A stretch of 64,000 nt of DNA from Candidatus Limnocylindrales bacterium (GTDB taxonomy: Bacteria > Desulfobacterota > Binatia > UBA1149 > CAITLU01). Positions 8,552 through 16,512 of the stretch are shown here, piece after piece (the first letter of the stretch is position 1; every line of letters starts with the position of its first letter). Below the pieces are notes generated by a model. The model saw only the letters and a program-made list of their open reading frames with translations. It was not told where the DNA came from and made no database searches. The position numbers and the translations under genes were made by a program. The stretch lies in assembly GCA_035571835.1 (NCBI GenBank), contig DATNBU010000027.1:62001-126000 (forward strand), given 5' to 3'.

Positions 8552-11500
8552 TTACGATGCCGGCTCCGCAAGAGTAGCCGGCGCAGGCTGCGGCGCCCGC
8601 TGCGACCGCCGCAGCAGCACGTAGAACACCGGCGTCAGGAACAGGCCTAGCGCCGTCACGCCGAGCATTCCGCTGAAGACCGTGGTCCCGAGCGACCGGC
8701 GCATCTCGAAGCCCGGTCCGGTCGCGCTGACGAGCGGCAGCACGCCGAGAATGAACGCGAACGACGTCATCAGGATCGGCCTGAGGCGAAGACGCGCGGC
8801 CTCGACTGCCGCCGCGAAGCGGTCCCGGCCTTCGTCCTCCTGCTGCTGCCTTGCGAACTCGACGATCAGCACCGCGTTCTTGGCCGCAAGCCCGATCAGC
8901 ACGATGAAGCCGATCTGCGTGATGAGGTTGTTGTCCATCCCGCGCAGCCAGTTGCCGAACAGCGCGAACGGCAGGCACATCGGCGCGATCAGGATGATCG
9001 CGAGCGGCAGTGACCAGCTCTCGTACTCGGCGGCGTGCACGAGGAAGACGAACAGCACGCACAGCGGAAACAGGAAAATCGCGGTGTTGCCGGCGAGCTT
9101 GGCCTGGTACGCGATGTCGGTCCACGCGATCGACATCCCGCGCGGCAGGGTCTGGTCGGCAAGCTGCTCCATCGTCGCGATCGCCGTGCCCTGGCTTCCG
9201 CCCGGTGCGGCGTCGCCGTTGACCTCCGCCGACGGCATCATGTTGTAGCGCACCACCCGATCCGGCGCGTTCTTCCACTTGACGTCGAGCAGCGATCCGA
9301 GCGGCACCATGTCGCCTGCGGTGTTTCGCGTCTTGAGGCCCCACACTTCTTCGGGCTCGGCACGAAATCGGCCTTCGGCCTGCGCGCGCACCTGGAACGT
9401 CCGACCGAAGCGGTTGAAGTCGTTGACGTAGATCGAGCCGAGATAGACCTGCAGCGTGTTGAAGATGTTCTCGAGCGGAACGCCGAGCTTGCGCGCCTTG
9501 ACGCGGTCGATGTCGGCGAACAGCTGGCTGGTGGATGCGCGGAACGTCGTGAACACGCGTGCGACATCCGGATTGTGGCGCGCGGCGTCGATGTATTCGT
9601 CGGTGGCCGCCTGAAGCGCACGCGGCCCCTGGCCTTCGCGGTCCTGCACGAGGAGCTTGAAGCCGCCGCCGGTTCCGAGGCCCTGCACCGGCGGCGGCGG
9701 AATCACGAAGATGTCCGCATCGGTGATTTCCGAAAGGCGCTTCTGCAGCGTGCCGATCAGCTCGACCGCGCTCGGGCCGTGGGTCCTTTCCTCGAATGGT
9801 TTCGGCCCGATGAAGATCGCTCCGGCGTTCGAGCTGTTGGCGCGCGTCGCTCCGGAGAACCCGGCGAACTGGACCGCGAAGTTGATGCCGGGGGTCGCCA
9901 GGATGATCTCGCCCGCGCGGTGCACGACCTCATCGGTGCGCTCGAGCGACGCGCCGTCGGGAAGCTGGATCGCGGCGATCAGATAGCCCTTGTCCTGCGC
10001 CGGAATGAAGCCGGTCGGGATCGCGCGAAATCCGATGACGGTCAGCACCAGAAGCGCGGCGTAGCCCGCCAGGGCGACAAGTCCGCGGCGCGTAATCCAT
10101 GCGACGCCGCGCGAGTACGCACCCGTCATGCGTTCGAACCCGCGGTTGAATGCCGCGAAGAAGCGCCCGAGCAGTCGATCCCACAGCTTGCCGAACCAGT
10201 CCTTCTCGGCGCCGTGGGGCTGCAGCAGCAGCGCGCACATGGCCGGGCTGAGCGTCAGCGAGTTGAACGCCGAGAGCATCGTGGCCACGGCAATCGTCAG
10301 AGAGAACTGACGGTAGAACGCGCCGGAGATTCCTCCGAGGAACGCCGTCGGAACGAACACTGCCGACAGGCCGAACGCGATCGCGATGACTGCGCCGGTC
10401 ACTTCGTCCATCGCCTTGCGCGCGGCGTCGCGCGGCGACAGCCCTTCGGCGATGTGGCGCTCGACGTTTTCGACCACGACGATCGCGTCGTCGACGACGA
10501 TGCCGATGGCGAGCACCAGCCCGAACAGCGACAGCATGTTCAGCGAAAAACCGAACAGCGCGAGCGCCGCAAAGGTGCCGACGAGAGAGACCGGAATCGC
10601 AAGCAGCGGAATCAGCGTCGCGCGCCACGTCTGCAGGAAGAGCAGGACCACGAGCACGACCAGCCCGACGGCTTCGAACAGCGTATGCAGTACCTCGTTG
10701 ATCGATTCGCGGACGAAGACCGTCGGGTTGTAGACGATCGCGTATTCGATGCCCTCCGGGAAGCTCTTCGAGAGCTCTTTCATCGTGTGTTCGACGGCGT
10801 CCGACGTGGCGAGCGCGTTCGAGCCGGGGCGCTGGGCGACCGCCATGGCCACCGCCGGCTCGTTGTTCAGGTAGCTGTTGACCGAATAGTCGCGCGCGCC
10901 GAGCTCGATGCGCGCGACGTCGCGAACGCGGGTCACGCGGCCGTCGGCGCCGGTCTTGACGATGATGTTCTCGAACTGCTCCGGCTCGAGCAGGCGTCCG
11001 AGCGTCGTCACCTGGATCTGGAACGCATGTCCGGCTGGGACCGGCGGCTGGCCGATCACGCCCGACGCAACCTGGATGTTCTGCGACTGGAGCGCGGCGA
11101 CGACGTCGCTGGCCGCGAGGTCGCGGCTCGTCATCCGTCCGGGATCGAGCCAGACGCGCATGCTGTACTCGCGAAGTCCGAACATCGTGACCTCGCCGAC
11201 GCCGTCGATGCGCTTGAGCACGTCGCGCACCTGGATCAGCCCGTAGTTGCCGATGTAGAGCTGGTCGTAACGTTTGGACGGAGAGCGCAGGTGCACGACC
11301 ATCAGCAGGTCGGGCGAAGACTTGAGCGTGGTCACGCCGATGCGGCGAACGTCTTCCGGAAGGCGCGGCTCGGCGATCGCGACGCGGTTCTGGACGAGCA
11401 CCTGGGCCTTGTCGAGGTTGGTGCCAAGCCGGAACGTGATCGTCAGCGTCATGTTGCCGTCGGTCGTGCTCTGCGACGACATGTACAGCATGTCTTCGAC

Positions 11501-11719
11501 GCCGTTGACTTCCTGTTCGATCGGCGTCGCGACGGTGTCTGCGACGACCTGCGGCGATGCGCCGGGATAGGACGCCTGTACGAGGATCGTCGGCGGGACC
11601 ACGTCGGGATACTGCGCGACCGGCAGCGTCGTGTACGCGATGCCGCCGAGCAGAACCGTGACGATCGACAGCACCGCGGCAAAGATCGGGCGATCGATGA
11701 AGAAGCTCGAGATGTTCAT
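8552..11719 (-). CDS. RND multidrug efflux transporter, HAE1 (AcrB/MexB) family
   Basis: Proton-driven inner-membrane pump of 1055 aa, full length for AcrB-like transporters. It has the expected layout: TM1 at MNISSFFIDRPIFAAVLSIV, a large periplasmic porter domain, a helix bundle, a second porter domain and a second bundle. The proton-relay Asp pair is at 410-411 in GIVVDDAIVVVENVERH, and the partner Lys is in GLAAKNAVLIVEFAR. The start ATG overlaps the adaptor stop (ATGA at 11716-11719), so the two are made together. The long, near-complete open frame on the opposite strand is an artefact of GC-rich codon use. No outer-membrane factor lies beside it; the one encoded at 40.8-42.3 kb could serve both pumps. 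Confidence 0.96.
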   Translation of the reverse strand: MNISSFFIDRPIFAAVLSIVTVLLGGIAYTTLPVAQYPDVVPPTILVQASYPGASPQVVADTVATPIEQEVNGVEDMLYMSSQSTTDGNMTLTITFRLGTNLDKAQVLVQNRVAIAEPRLPEDVRRIGVTTLKSSPDLLMVVHLRSPSKRYDQLYIGNYGLIQVRDVLKRIDGVGEVTMFGLREYSMRVWLDPGRMTSRDLAASDVVAALQSQNIQVASGVIGQPPVPAGHAFQIQVTTLGRLLEPEQFENIIVKTGADGRVTRVRDVARIELGARDYSVNSYLNNEPAVAMAVAQRPGSNALATSDAVEHTMKELSKSFPEGIEYAIVYNPTVFVRESINEVLHTLFEAVGLVVLVVLLFLQTWRATLIPLLAIPVSLVGTFAALALFGFSLNMLSLFGLVLAIGIVVDDAIVVVENVERHIAEGLSPRDAARKAMDEVTGAVIAIAFGLSAVFVPTAFLGGISGAFYRQFSLTIAVATMLSAFNSLTLSPAMCALLLQPHGAEKDWFGKLWDRLLGRFFAAFNRGFERMTGAYSRGVAWITRRGLVALAGYAALLVLTVIGFRAIPTGFIPAQDKGYLIAAIQLPDGASLERTDEVVHRAGEIILATPGINFAVQFAGFSGATRANSSNAGAIFIGPKPFEERTHGPSAVELIGTLQKRLSEITDADIFVIPPPPVQGLGTGGGFKLLVQDREGQGPRALQAATDEYIDAARHNPDVARVFTTFRASTSQLFADIDRVKARKLGVPLENIFNTLQVYLGSIYVNDFNRFGRTFQVRAQAEGRFRAEPEEVWGLKTRNTAGDMVPLGSLLDVKWKNAPDRVVRYNMMPSAEVNGDAAPGGSQGTAIATMEQLADQTLPRGMSIAWTDIAYQAKLAGNTAIFLFPLCVLFVFLVHAAEYESWSLPLAIILIAPMCLPFALFGNWLRGMDNNLITQIGFIVLIGLAAKNAVLIVEFARQQQEDEGRDRFAAAVEAARLRLRPILMTSFAFILGVLPLVSATGPGFEMRRSLGTTVFSGMLGVTALGLFLTPVFYVLLRRSQRAPQPAPATLAEPAS

Positions 11720-12921
11720 CGGCCGGCGCTTTGCGGCTGCGCGGGCGGAGCCGCGGCTGCCGCCGGCGACGGTGCAGGCTCGATCTTCTGGCGCTCGGGA
11801 TCGACGGGCTGGCCCGACTTGACGCGCTGGATGCCGCTCGTGATCACCCAGTCGTCCGTCGACAGTCCGTCGCGTACGACGCGCAGCCCGTCGATCAGCA
11901 CTCCCGCCTGGATCTTGCGGTACTGCGCACGGTTCTCATTGTCGACGACCCAGACGAATTTCTGCGACTGGTCGCTGACGATCGCCTCGTCGGGAATCTG
12001 CACGGCCTGGAACTTTCCGCTTCCGATCAGACGCAGGCGCGCGAACAGCCCGGGCGCCAGCCTGAGGTCCGGATTCGGCAGCTCGGCGCGCGCAACCATC
12101 GTTCCGGTCGACGGGTCGAGCTGATTGTCGACGAAATCCATCGAGCCTTCGCGTGGAAAGCCTTCCTCGTCGCCGATGCCGACCCACACCGGATTGCGAT
12201 GCTCGCGCGAGCTCGGGCGCTCTCCCGTCTGCGCGAGATGGGTGTACTTGAGGTACGCGCGTTCGTCGGCATCGAAGTACGCGTAGATCGGATCGAGCGA
12301 GACGATGGTGGCAAGCAGCGTGCTCTGGGCGCCGTTGCCGCCGCTGATGAGGTTGCCCTGCGTGACGAGGCGGCGGCCGATCCGGCCGCCGATGGGCGCG
12401 GTGATTTCCGTGAACTCGACGTCGAGCTTTGCCGCGTCGACGGCGGCCTCGGCCTGCTCGACGTTCGCTTCGGCCTGGTGAAGATTCGATTCGCGGATAT
12501 CGGCGTCTTCCTGCGAGATCGCGTGGCTCCGGATCAGCTCGTTGGCTCGCGCACGATTCTTGGCGGCAATGTCGAGCCGGGATTTTGCAAGCGCGAGGTC
12601 GGCTTCCGCGCTGCGCAGCGTCGCCTCATACGGCCGCGGATCGATCAGCATCAGCAGATCGCCTTTCTTCACGATCGCGCCGTCGTGGAACAGAACCGCC
12701 TGAAGATAACCGCTGACGCGCGCGCGGACCTCGACCGAATCGGTGGCTTCGAGGCGCGCGGTGTAGTCGTCCCATTCGGTGACTTCCCTGGCGATCGGCT
12801 GGGCAATGGTGACTTTTGGAGCGGGCGGCGGCGGCGGGGCAGGGCGGCTGCACGCCGACATGGCTGCGATCAGCAGCAGGTCGATGGAAAGGAGTCGGAG
12901 GATGTTGCCGCGATATCGCAA
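11716..12921 (-). CDS. RND efflux periplasmic adaptor lipoprotein (AcrA/MexA type)
   Basis: Membrane-fusion adaptor of about 401 aa. The N-terminus has a lipoprotein signal with lipobox AMSAC, followed by a Pro-rich linker (RPAPPPPPAP). The adaptor domains come next: YTARLEATDSVEVRARVSG, the lipoyl half-motif FHDGAIVKKGDLLMLIDPRP, a helical hairpin, the second half EITAPIGGRIGRRLVTQGNL and beta-barrel sequence with LDPSTGTMVARAELPN. I chose a TTG start at 12921 because GAGG precedes it closely and it opens the signal peptide. A GTG at 12981 in frame would add 20 residues that look unlike a signal. The gene is divergent from the polyphosphate kinase-like gene, with 188 bases between them. Confidence 0.9.
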   Translation of the reverse strand: MRYRGNILRLLSIDLLLIAAMSACSRPAPPPPPAPKVTIAQPIAREVTEWDDYTARLEATDSVEVRARVSGYLQAVLFHDGAIVKKGDLLMLIDPRPYEATLRSAEADLALAKSRLDIAAKNRARANELIRSHAISQEDADIRESNLHQAEANVEQAEAAVDAAKLDVEFTEITAPIGGRIGRRLVTQGNLISGGNGAQSTLLATIVSLDPIYAYFDADERAYLKYTHLAQTGERPSSREHRNPVWVGIGDEEGFPREGSMDFVDNQLDPSTGTMVARAELPNPDLRLAPGLFARLRLIGSGKFQAVQIPDEAIVSDQSQKFVWVVDNENRAQYRKIQAGVLIDGLRVVRDGLSTDDWVITSGIQRVKSGQPVDPERQKIEPAPSPAAAAAPPAQPQSAGR

Positions 12922-13109
12922 AGAAACCTCGAGAGTGGCCAGGATAACTTGCGCTTCGGGTGCCGATCCGAAGCGTGGCACCTTCAGATAGGTATTGCAG
13001 GCAGCGTGCCAGCCGCAAGCCCGCGCGCGCGAGCCTCACCTGCGTGGGGTGGTCAAGCTGTCGCGTAACGCTTGTCGTGTCTGCGGCAGTCGCATACCTG
13101 AGCCGTCGC

Positions 13110-14588
13110 ATGTTCGAATCCGCAGAAATCGGCCACCGGCTGGAGAAGGGACAATACAAGCGAGAGGAGCCGGCGCTCAGGCAGTCCCTGCTCGAAGCGC
13201 AGTACGAGCTGCTGCGCGCGGCGCACATTCCAGTGGTCGTCCTCGTCGCCGGTGCAGACGGCGCCGGCAAGGGCGAGACCGTCAACCTGTTCAATCAGTG
13301 GATGGATCCGCGTCACATCCATGCGCATGCGTTCGGTCAACCGACCGAAGAGGAAGCCGAGCGTCCGCCGATGTGGCGCTTCTGGCAGGCGCTGCCGCCC
13401 AAAGGCCGCATCGGCATCCTGTTCGGCTCCTGGTACACGCAGCCGATCCTCGACCGCGTGATGCACGGCAGCAAGCGCGCGGAGTTCGAGCGCGAGCTCG
13501 AGCGCATCCGCCGGCTCGAGACGATGCTGGCGGCCGAAGGCACGGTCCTGGTCAAGCTCTGGTTCCATCTTTCCAGATCGGCGCAGCGCGATCGTCTGAA
13601 GAAGCTTTCGTCCGACAAGAGGACGGCGTGGCGTGTCACGTCGGTCGAGCGCAAGCGATTCAAACACTTCGACGAGTTTCGCGAGACCAGCGAGGAAGCG
13701 CTGCGGATGACGAGCACGGGCGTTGCGCCGTGGCAGGTGATCGACGGATCCGACGACGAGTACCGCGCGTTGACTGCCGGCAACCTGCTGCTGGACGCTC
13801 TTCGCTGCCGGCCAGCCGGCAGCGCAGCTCCGCCGACCGTTTCCCAGACCGCCGTTGCCAAGCCGCCAATCGACGGCCGCGATCTGCTGAACACGCTCGA
13901 CTACACGGCCACGCTTCCCAGGAAGAAGTATTCGAAGAAGCTCGAATCGCTTCAGGGCCGACTCGCGCTCCTGATGCGGTCGAAGAAGATGCGCCGGCGT
14001 TCGCTGATCGTCGTCTTCGAGGGAATGGACGCCGCCGGCAAGGGCAGCGCGATCCGCCGCGTGACGCAGGCGCTCGATGCGCGATCCTACCACGTGATAC
14101 CGATTGCCGCGCCGACCGACGAAGAGCGCGCGCAACCGTACCTGTGGCGCTTCTGGCGGCACATCCCCCGGCACGACGCCGCGGTCATCTTCGACCGCTC
14201 GTGGTACGGGCGGGTTCTCGTCGAACGCGTCGAAGGGTTTGCTGCCGAGCCCGACTGGATGCGCGCCTACAGTGAGATCAACGACTTCGAGTCGCAGCTT
14301 GCCGAGAGCGGCACCGTGCTGCTCAAGTTCTGGCTTGCCATCACGCCGGAGGAGCAGCTCCGCCGATTCAAGGAGCGCGAGGAGATTCCGTTCAAGCGCT
14401 TCAAGATCACGCAGGAAGACTGGCGCAATCGCGACAAGTGGCCGGAGTACGAGCGCGCGGTCTGCGACATGATCGAGCAGACGTCGACCGACGTAGCCCC
14501 GTGGGACCTGATCGCCGCCAACGACAAGCTGCACGCGCGCGTCGAGGTCCTGCGCCGCATCTGCGAGCGGATCGAAGCGGCGCCCTGA
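13110..14588 (+). CDS. pap: Polyphosphate:AMP phosphotransferase (two-domain PPK2)
   Basis: Cytoplasmic enzyme of 492 aa made of two fused PPK2 domains, the class that phosphorylates AMP to ADP with polyphosphate as donor. Domain 1 has the P-loop GADGAGKGE (48-56) and domain 2 GMDAAGKGS (305-313). Each is followed by PPK2 signatures: RPPMWRFWQALP and PYLWRFWRHIP, then FGSWYTQPIL and FDRSWYGRVLVERVEG. In known class II enzymes only the C-terminal domain keeps full activity; here it also has the better-preserved FDRSWYGR lid region. Length matches the roughly 475-500 aa of characterised homologues. The ATG at 13110 starts exactly at the family's N-terminus; upstream in-frame sequence is Arg/Ala-rich and unlike the family. 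Confidence 0.93.
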   Translation: MFESAEIGHRLEKGQYKREEPALRQSLLEAQYELLRAAHIPVVVLVAGADGAGKGETVNLFNQWMDPRHIHAHAFGQPTEEEAERPPMWRFWQALPPKGRIGILFGSWYTQPILDRVMHGSKRAEFERELERIRRLETMLAAEGTVLVKLWFHLSRSAQRDRLKKLSSDKRTAWRVTSVERKRFKHFDEFRETSEEALRMTSTGVAPWQVIDGSDDEYRALTAGNLLLDALRCRPAGSAAPPTVSQTAVAKPPIDGRDLLNTLDYTATLPRKKYSKKLESLQGRLALLMRSKKMRRRSLIVVFEGMDAAGKGSAIRRVTQALDARSYHVIPIAAPTDEERAQPYLWRFWRHIPRHDAAVIFDRSWYGRVLVERVEGFAAEPDWMRAYSEINDFESQLAESGTVLLKFWLAITPEEQLRRFKEREEIPFKRFKITQEDWRNRDKWPEYERAVCDMIEQTSTDVAPWDLIAANDKLHARVEVLRRICERIEAAP

Positions 14589-14589
14589 G

Positions 14590-14676
14590 CCGTTCCAGTC
14601 GTGGACCGACGGAGCGCGGGCGCCGCTCTGCGCCGTTCCACTCGCGATCGACGGAGCGTGGCGGTCGCCATCTGCG
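14590..14676. repeat. Imperfect 43/44-bp tandem duplication
   Basis: Between the polyphosphate enzyme and the SDR gene, two adjacent copies of a 43-44 base block (14590-14632 and 14633-14676) share CCGTTCCA at the start, CGACGGAGCG in the middle and TCTGCG at the end, with scattered differences. No open frame or obvious function; it looks like an old local duplication. Confidence 0.6.
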
Positions 14677-14717
14677 CCCGCCTTGACTCTCGACGCGTGC
14701 CGCGAAATGTCGGCCGC

Positions 14718-15449
14718 ATGGCCGCACAGAAACAGGCCGCGCTGATCATCGGCGCCGGAGACTCGACCGGCGGCGCCATCGCGCGTCGTTTTGCGCGCGA
14801 AGGCTACGTTGCATGCGTTACGCGCCGCGACGGCAGCAAGCTCGAGCCGCTCGTTCGCGAGATCCGGGAAGCCGGCGGCGAAGCCGAAGGCTTCGCGTCC
14901 GATGCGCGAAAGGAAGAGCAGGTTGCGGAGCTCGTCGAGCGCATCGAGACCGGCATCGGACCGATCGAAGTCTACGTCTTCAACATCGGCGCCAACGTGC
15001 CGAGCAGCATCCTCGACGAGACGCCGCGCAAGTATTTCAAGATCTGGGAGATGGCGTGCTTCTCGGCGTTCCTTACGGCGCAGGCGGTTGCGCGCCGCAT
15101 GGCTGCGCGCGAACGCGGGACGATCCTGTTTACCGGCGCCACGGCGTCGCTGCGCGGCTCGGCAGGGTTCGGCGCGTTCTCGGGCGCCAAGCATGCGCTT
15201 CGCGCGCTCGCCCAGAGCATGGCGCGCGAGCTCGGCCCGAAGAACATCCATGTCGCGCACGTCGTCGTCGACGGAGCGATCGACACCGCGTTCATCCGCG
15301 ACAACTTCCCGGCCAGGTACGCGCAGAAGGACCAGGACGGGATCCTCAATCCGGATCACATCGCCGAGAACTACTGGAATCTCCACAAGCAGCCACGCGA
15401 CGCCTGGACCTTCGAGCTCGACCTGCGACCGTGGATCGAGAGCTGGTGA
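14718..15449 (+). CDS. Atypical short-chain dehydrogenase/reductase family protein
   Basis: Rossmann-fold protein of 243 aa from the SDR superfamily. The nucleotide-binding stretch is ALIIGAGDSTGGAIARRFA (9-27). Aligning LFTGATASLRGSAGFGAF to the usual catalytic segment puts Ala141 where the catalytic Ser would be and Phe154 where the Tyr would be. Only Lys158 of the Tyr-x-x-x-Lys pair is kept, in FSGAK. The following ALAQSMARELGPKNIHVAHV is typical of an SDR subgroup I recall as also carrying Phe there. Its reaction is therefore uncertain; it may bind NAD(P) without standard SDR catalysis. The start is the ATG that opens the Rossmann fold. Followed closely by a DsbA-fold isomerase gene. Confidence 0.85.
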   Translation: MAAQKQAALIIGAGDSTGGAIARRFAREGYVACVTRRDGSKLEPLVREIREAGGEAEGFASDARKEEQVAELVERIETGIGPIEVYVFNIGANVPSSILDETPRKYFKIWEMACFSAFLTAQAVARRMAARERGTILFTGATASLRGSAGFGAFSGAKHALRALAQSMARELGPKNIHVAHVVVDGAIDTAFIRDNFPARYAQKDQDGILNPDHIAENYWNLHKQPRDAWTFELDLRPWIESW

Positions 15450-15514
15450 CAGCGAACGTAAAATCGAGAGCTGGTGACAGCGAACATTGGAATCGAGAGC
15501 TGGTGACAGCGAAC
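15435..15514. repeat. Three tandem copies of a 23-bp sequence across the SDR stop codon
   Basis: An identical 23-base unit starting ATCGAGAGCTGGTGACAG occurs at 15435-15457, 15463-15485 and 15492-15514, a period of 28-29 bases with short non-identical linkers (GTAAA and ATTGGA). The first copy encodes the last codons of the SDR (IESW plus stop TGA at 15447-15449); the other two are non-coding and reach to just before the ribosome site of the next gene. It looks like triplication of the gene's 3' end. Confidence 0.95.
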
Positions 15515-15534
15515 GTAAGAGAAGGGGAAAGCCG

Positions 15535-16140
15535 GTGACCGCCATGCAGAAGACAGTCGAGTTTTATTTCGATTTCGGCAGCCCGACGACGTATCTCGCA
15601 TGGACTCAGCTCCCGAAGCTGTGCGCCGATGAAGGCGCCATGCTCATCTACAAGCCGATGCTGCTTGGCGGCGTATTCCAGGCGACCGGCAACGCGTCGC
15701 CGGCGACGATTCCGGCCAAGGGCGCCTACATGGGCGCGGATCTGGCACGTTTCGCGCGCCGCTACGACGTGCCGTTCGCGTTCAACCCGCATTTCCCGAT
15801 CAACACGCTGACGATGATGCGGATTGCGACCGGCGTGGTGGTGTCGCGGCCGGCGGATGTCGACCGTTTTCTTGGCGCCGTGTTCCGCGCGATGTGGGTC
15901 GACGGCCGCAATCTCGGAGACCTCGACGTTCTCTCGCAGGTTCTCGACGAGAGCGGGCTGCCCGCCGGCGAGCTTCTCGCGATGGCGTCCGACGCAAAAG
16001 TAAAGGGCGCGCTCAAGGCCGAGACCGAAAATGCGGTCGCGCGCGGGATCTTCGGTGCGCCGTCGATGTTCGTCGGCGATGAGCTGTTCTTCGGACAGGA
16101 CCGGCTCGACTTCGTGCGCGAGGCGCTGCGGGCGCGCTGA
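15535..16140 (+). CDS. DsbA-fold oxidoreductase, 2-hydroxychromene-2-carboxylate isomerase family
   Basis: Protein of 201 aa with a DsbA/kappa-GST fold. The N-terminal FYFDFGSPTTYLAW corresponds to the FDFxSPY region of 2-hydroxychromene-2-carboxylate isomerases, whose conserved Ser (here Ser16) acts with glutathione. The C-terminal GIFGAPSMFVGDELFFGQDRL is the cis-Pro plus FGQDRL signature of the family. There is no CxxC, so it is not a thiol-disulfide enzyme. A GTG start at 15535 has AAGGGG seven bases upstream; the ATG at 15544 is an alternative but too far from that site. In known pathways such isomerases work in aromatic degradation; here the actual substrate is unknown. Confidence 0.85.
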   Translation: MTAMQKTVEFYFDFGSPTTYLAWTQLPKLCADEGAMLIYKPMLLGGVFQATGNASPATIPAKGAYMGADLARFARRYDVPFAFNPHFPINTLTMMRIATGVVVSRPADVDRFLGAVFRAMWVDGRNLGDLDVLSQVLDESGLPAGELLAMASDAKVKGALKAETENAVARGIFGAPSMFVGDELFFGQDRLDFVREALRAR

Positions 16141-16512
16141 CGAGTCGGTTCATGGCCGGCAGTATGTCGCCGTGCCGACGGGATGGGGCGGCTGGCCGAA
16201 GGAATTTTCGCCCGACATGTCCGGAGCGACGTACGGAAGCGCTCTGTTCGTATTCGCCCTCCCATAAGAACTGGCACAGTCGATGATGCACTTTCGCCCG
16301 CATGGAACCCGCAACTGCTCTGCTTCACACGCGCGGCGCGATGCCCGATCGGTTGAAGCCTGTGTCACTGTTGGCAGCCTTTCTTCGCGGTTCGATCCCG
16401 CGATCGGGTCGAGAAAGTGAAAAAACTCGCTCGATGCATTGTCGCTCGGGTGCTCCTTCGTACGCTGATTCCTTGAGCCGCGGTCCTCGCGGCCTTCCGA
16501 GGAGACTCGACC
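16141..16512. other. Intergenic region with no supported gene
   Basis: This 372-base stretch lies between the isomerase and the Thr-stalk protein gene, both on the plus strand. The short open frames have no signal peptide, motif or ribosome site that convinces me. It should contain the promoter of the next gene, but no clear boxes are visible; only the ribosome site GAGGAG at 16499-16504 stands out. Confidence 0.5.

Noticed and set aside
6006-9344. A 1112-codon minus-strand frame across the Cys-rich protein
   Set aside because: Its Val-Gly-Arg repetitive sequence is only the complement of the Cys-rich repeats; no ribosome site or family motif.
9035-12124. A 1029-codon open frame antisense to the RND pump and its adaptor
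   Set aside because: It mirrors the real genes codon for codon, is rich in Arg, Asp, Val and Ala without any motif, and the minus strand encodes a clear AcrB-like pump.
13053-15545. An 830-codon minus-strand frame over the polyphosphate enzyme and SDR
   Set aside because: Shadow of two well-supported plus-strand genes; low-complexity Arg/Leu/Ala composition.
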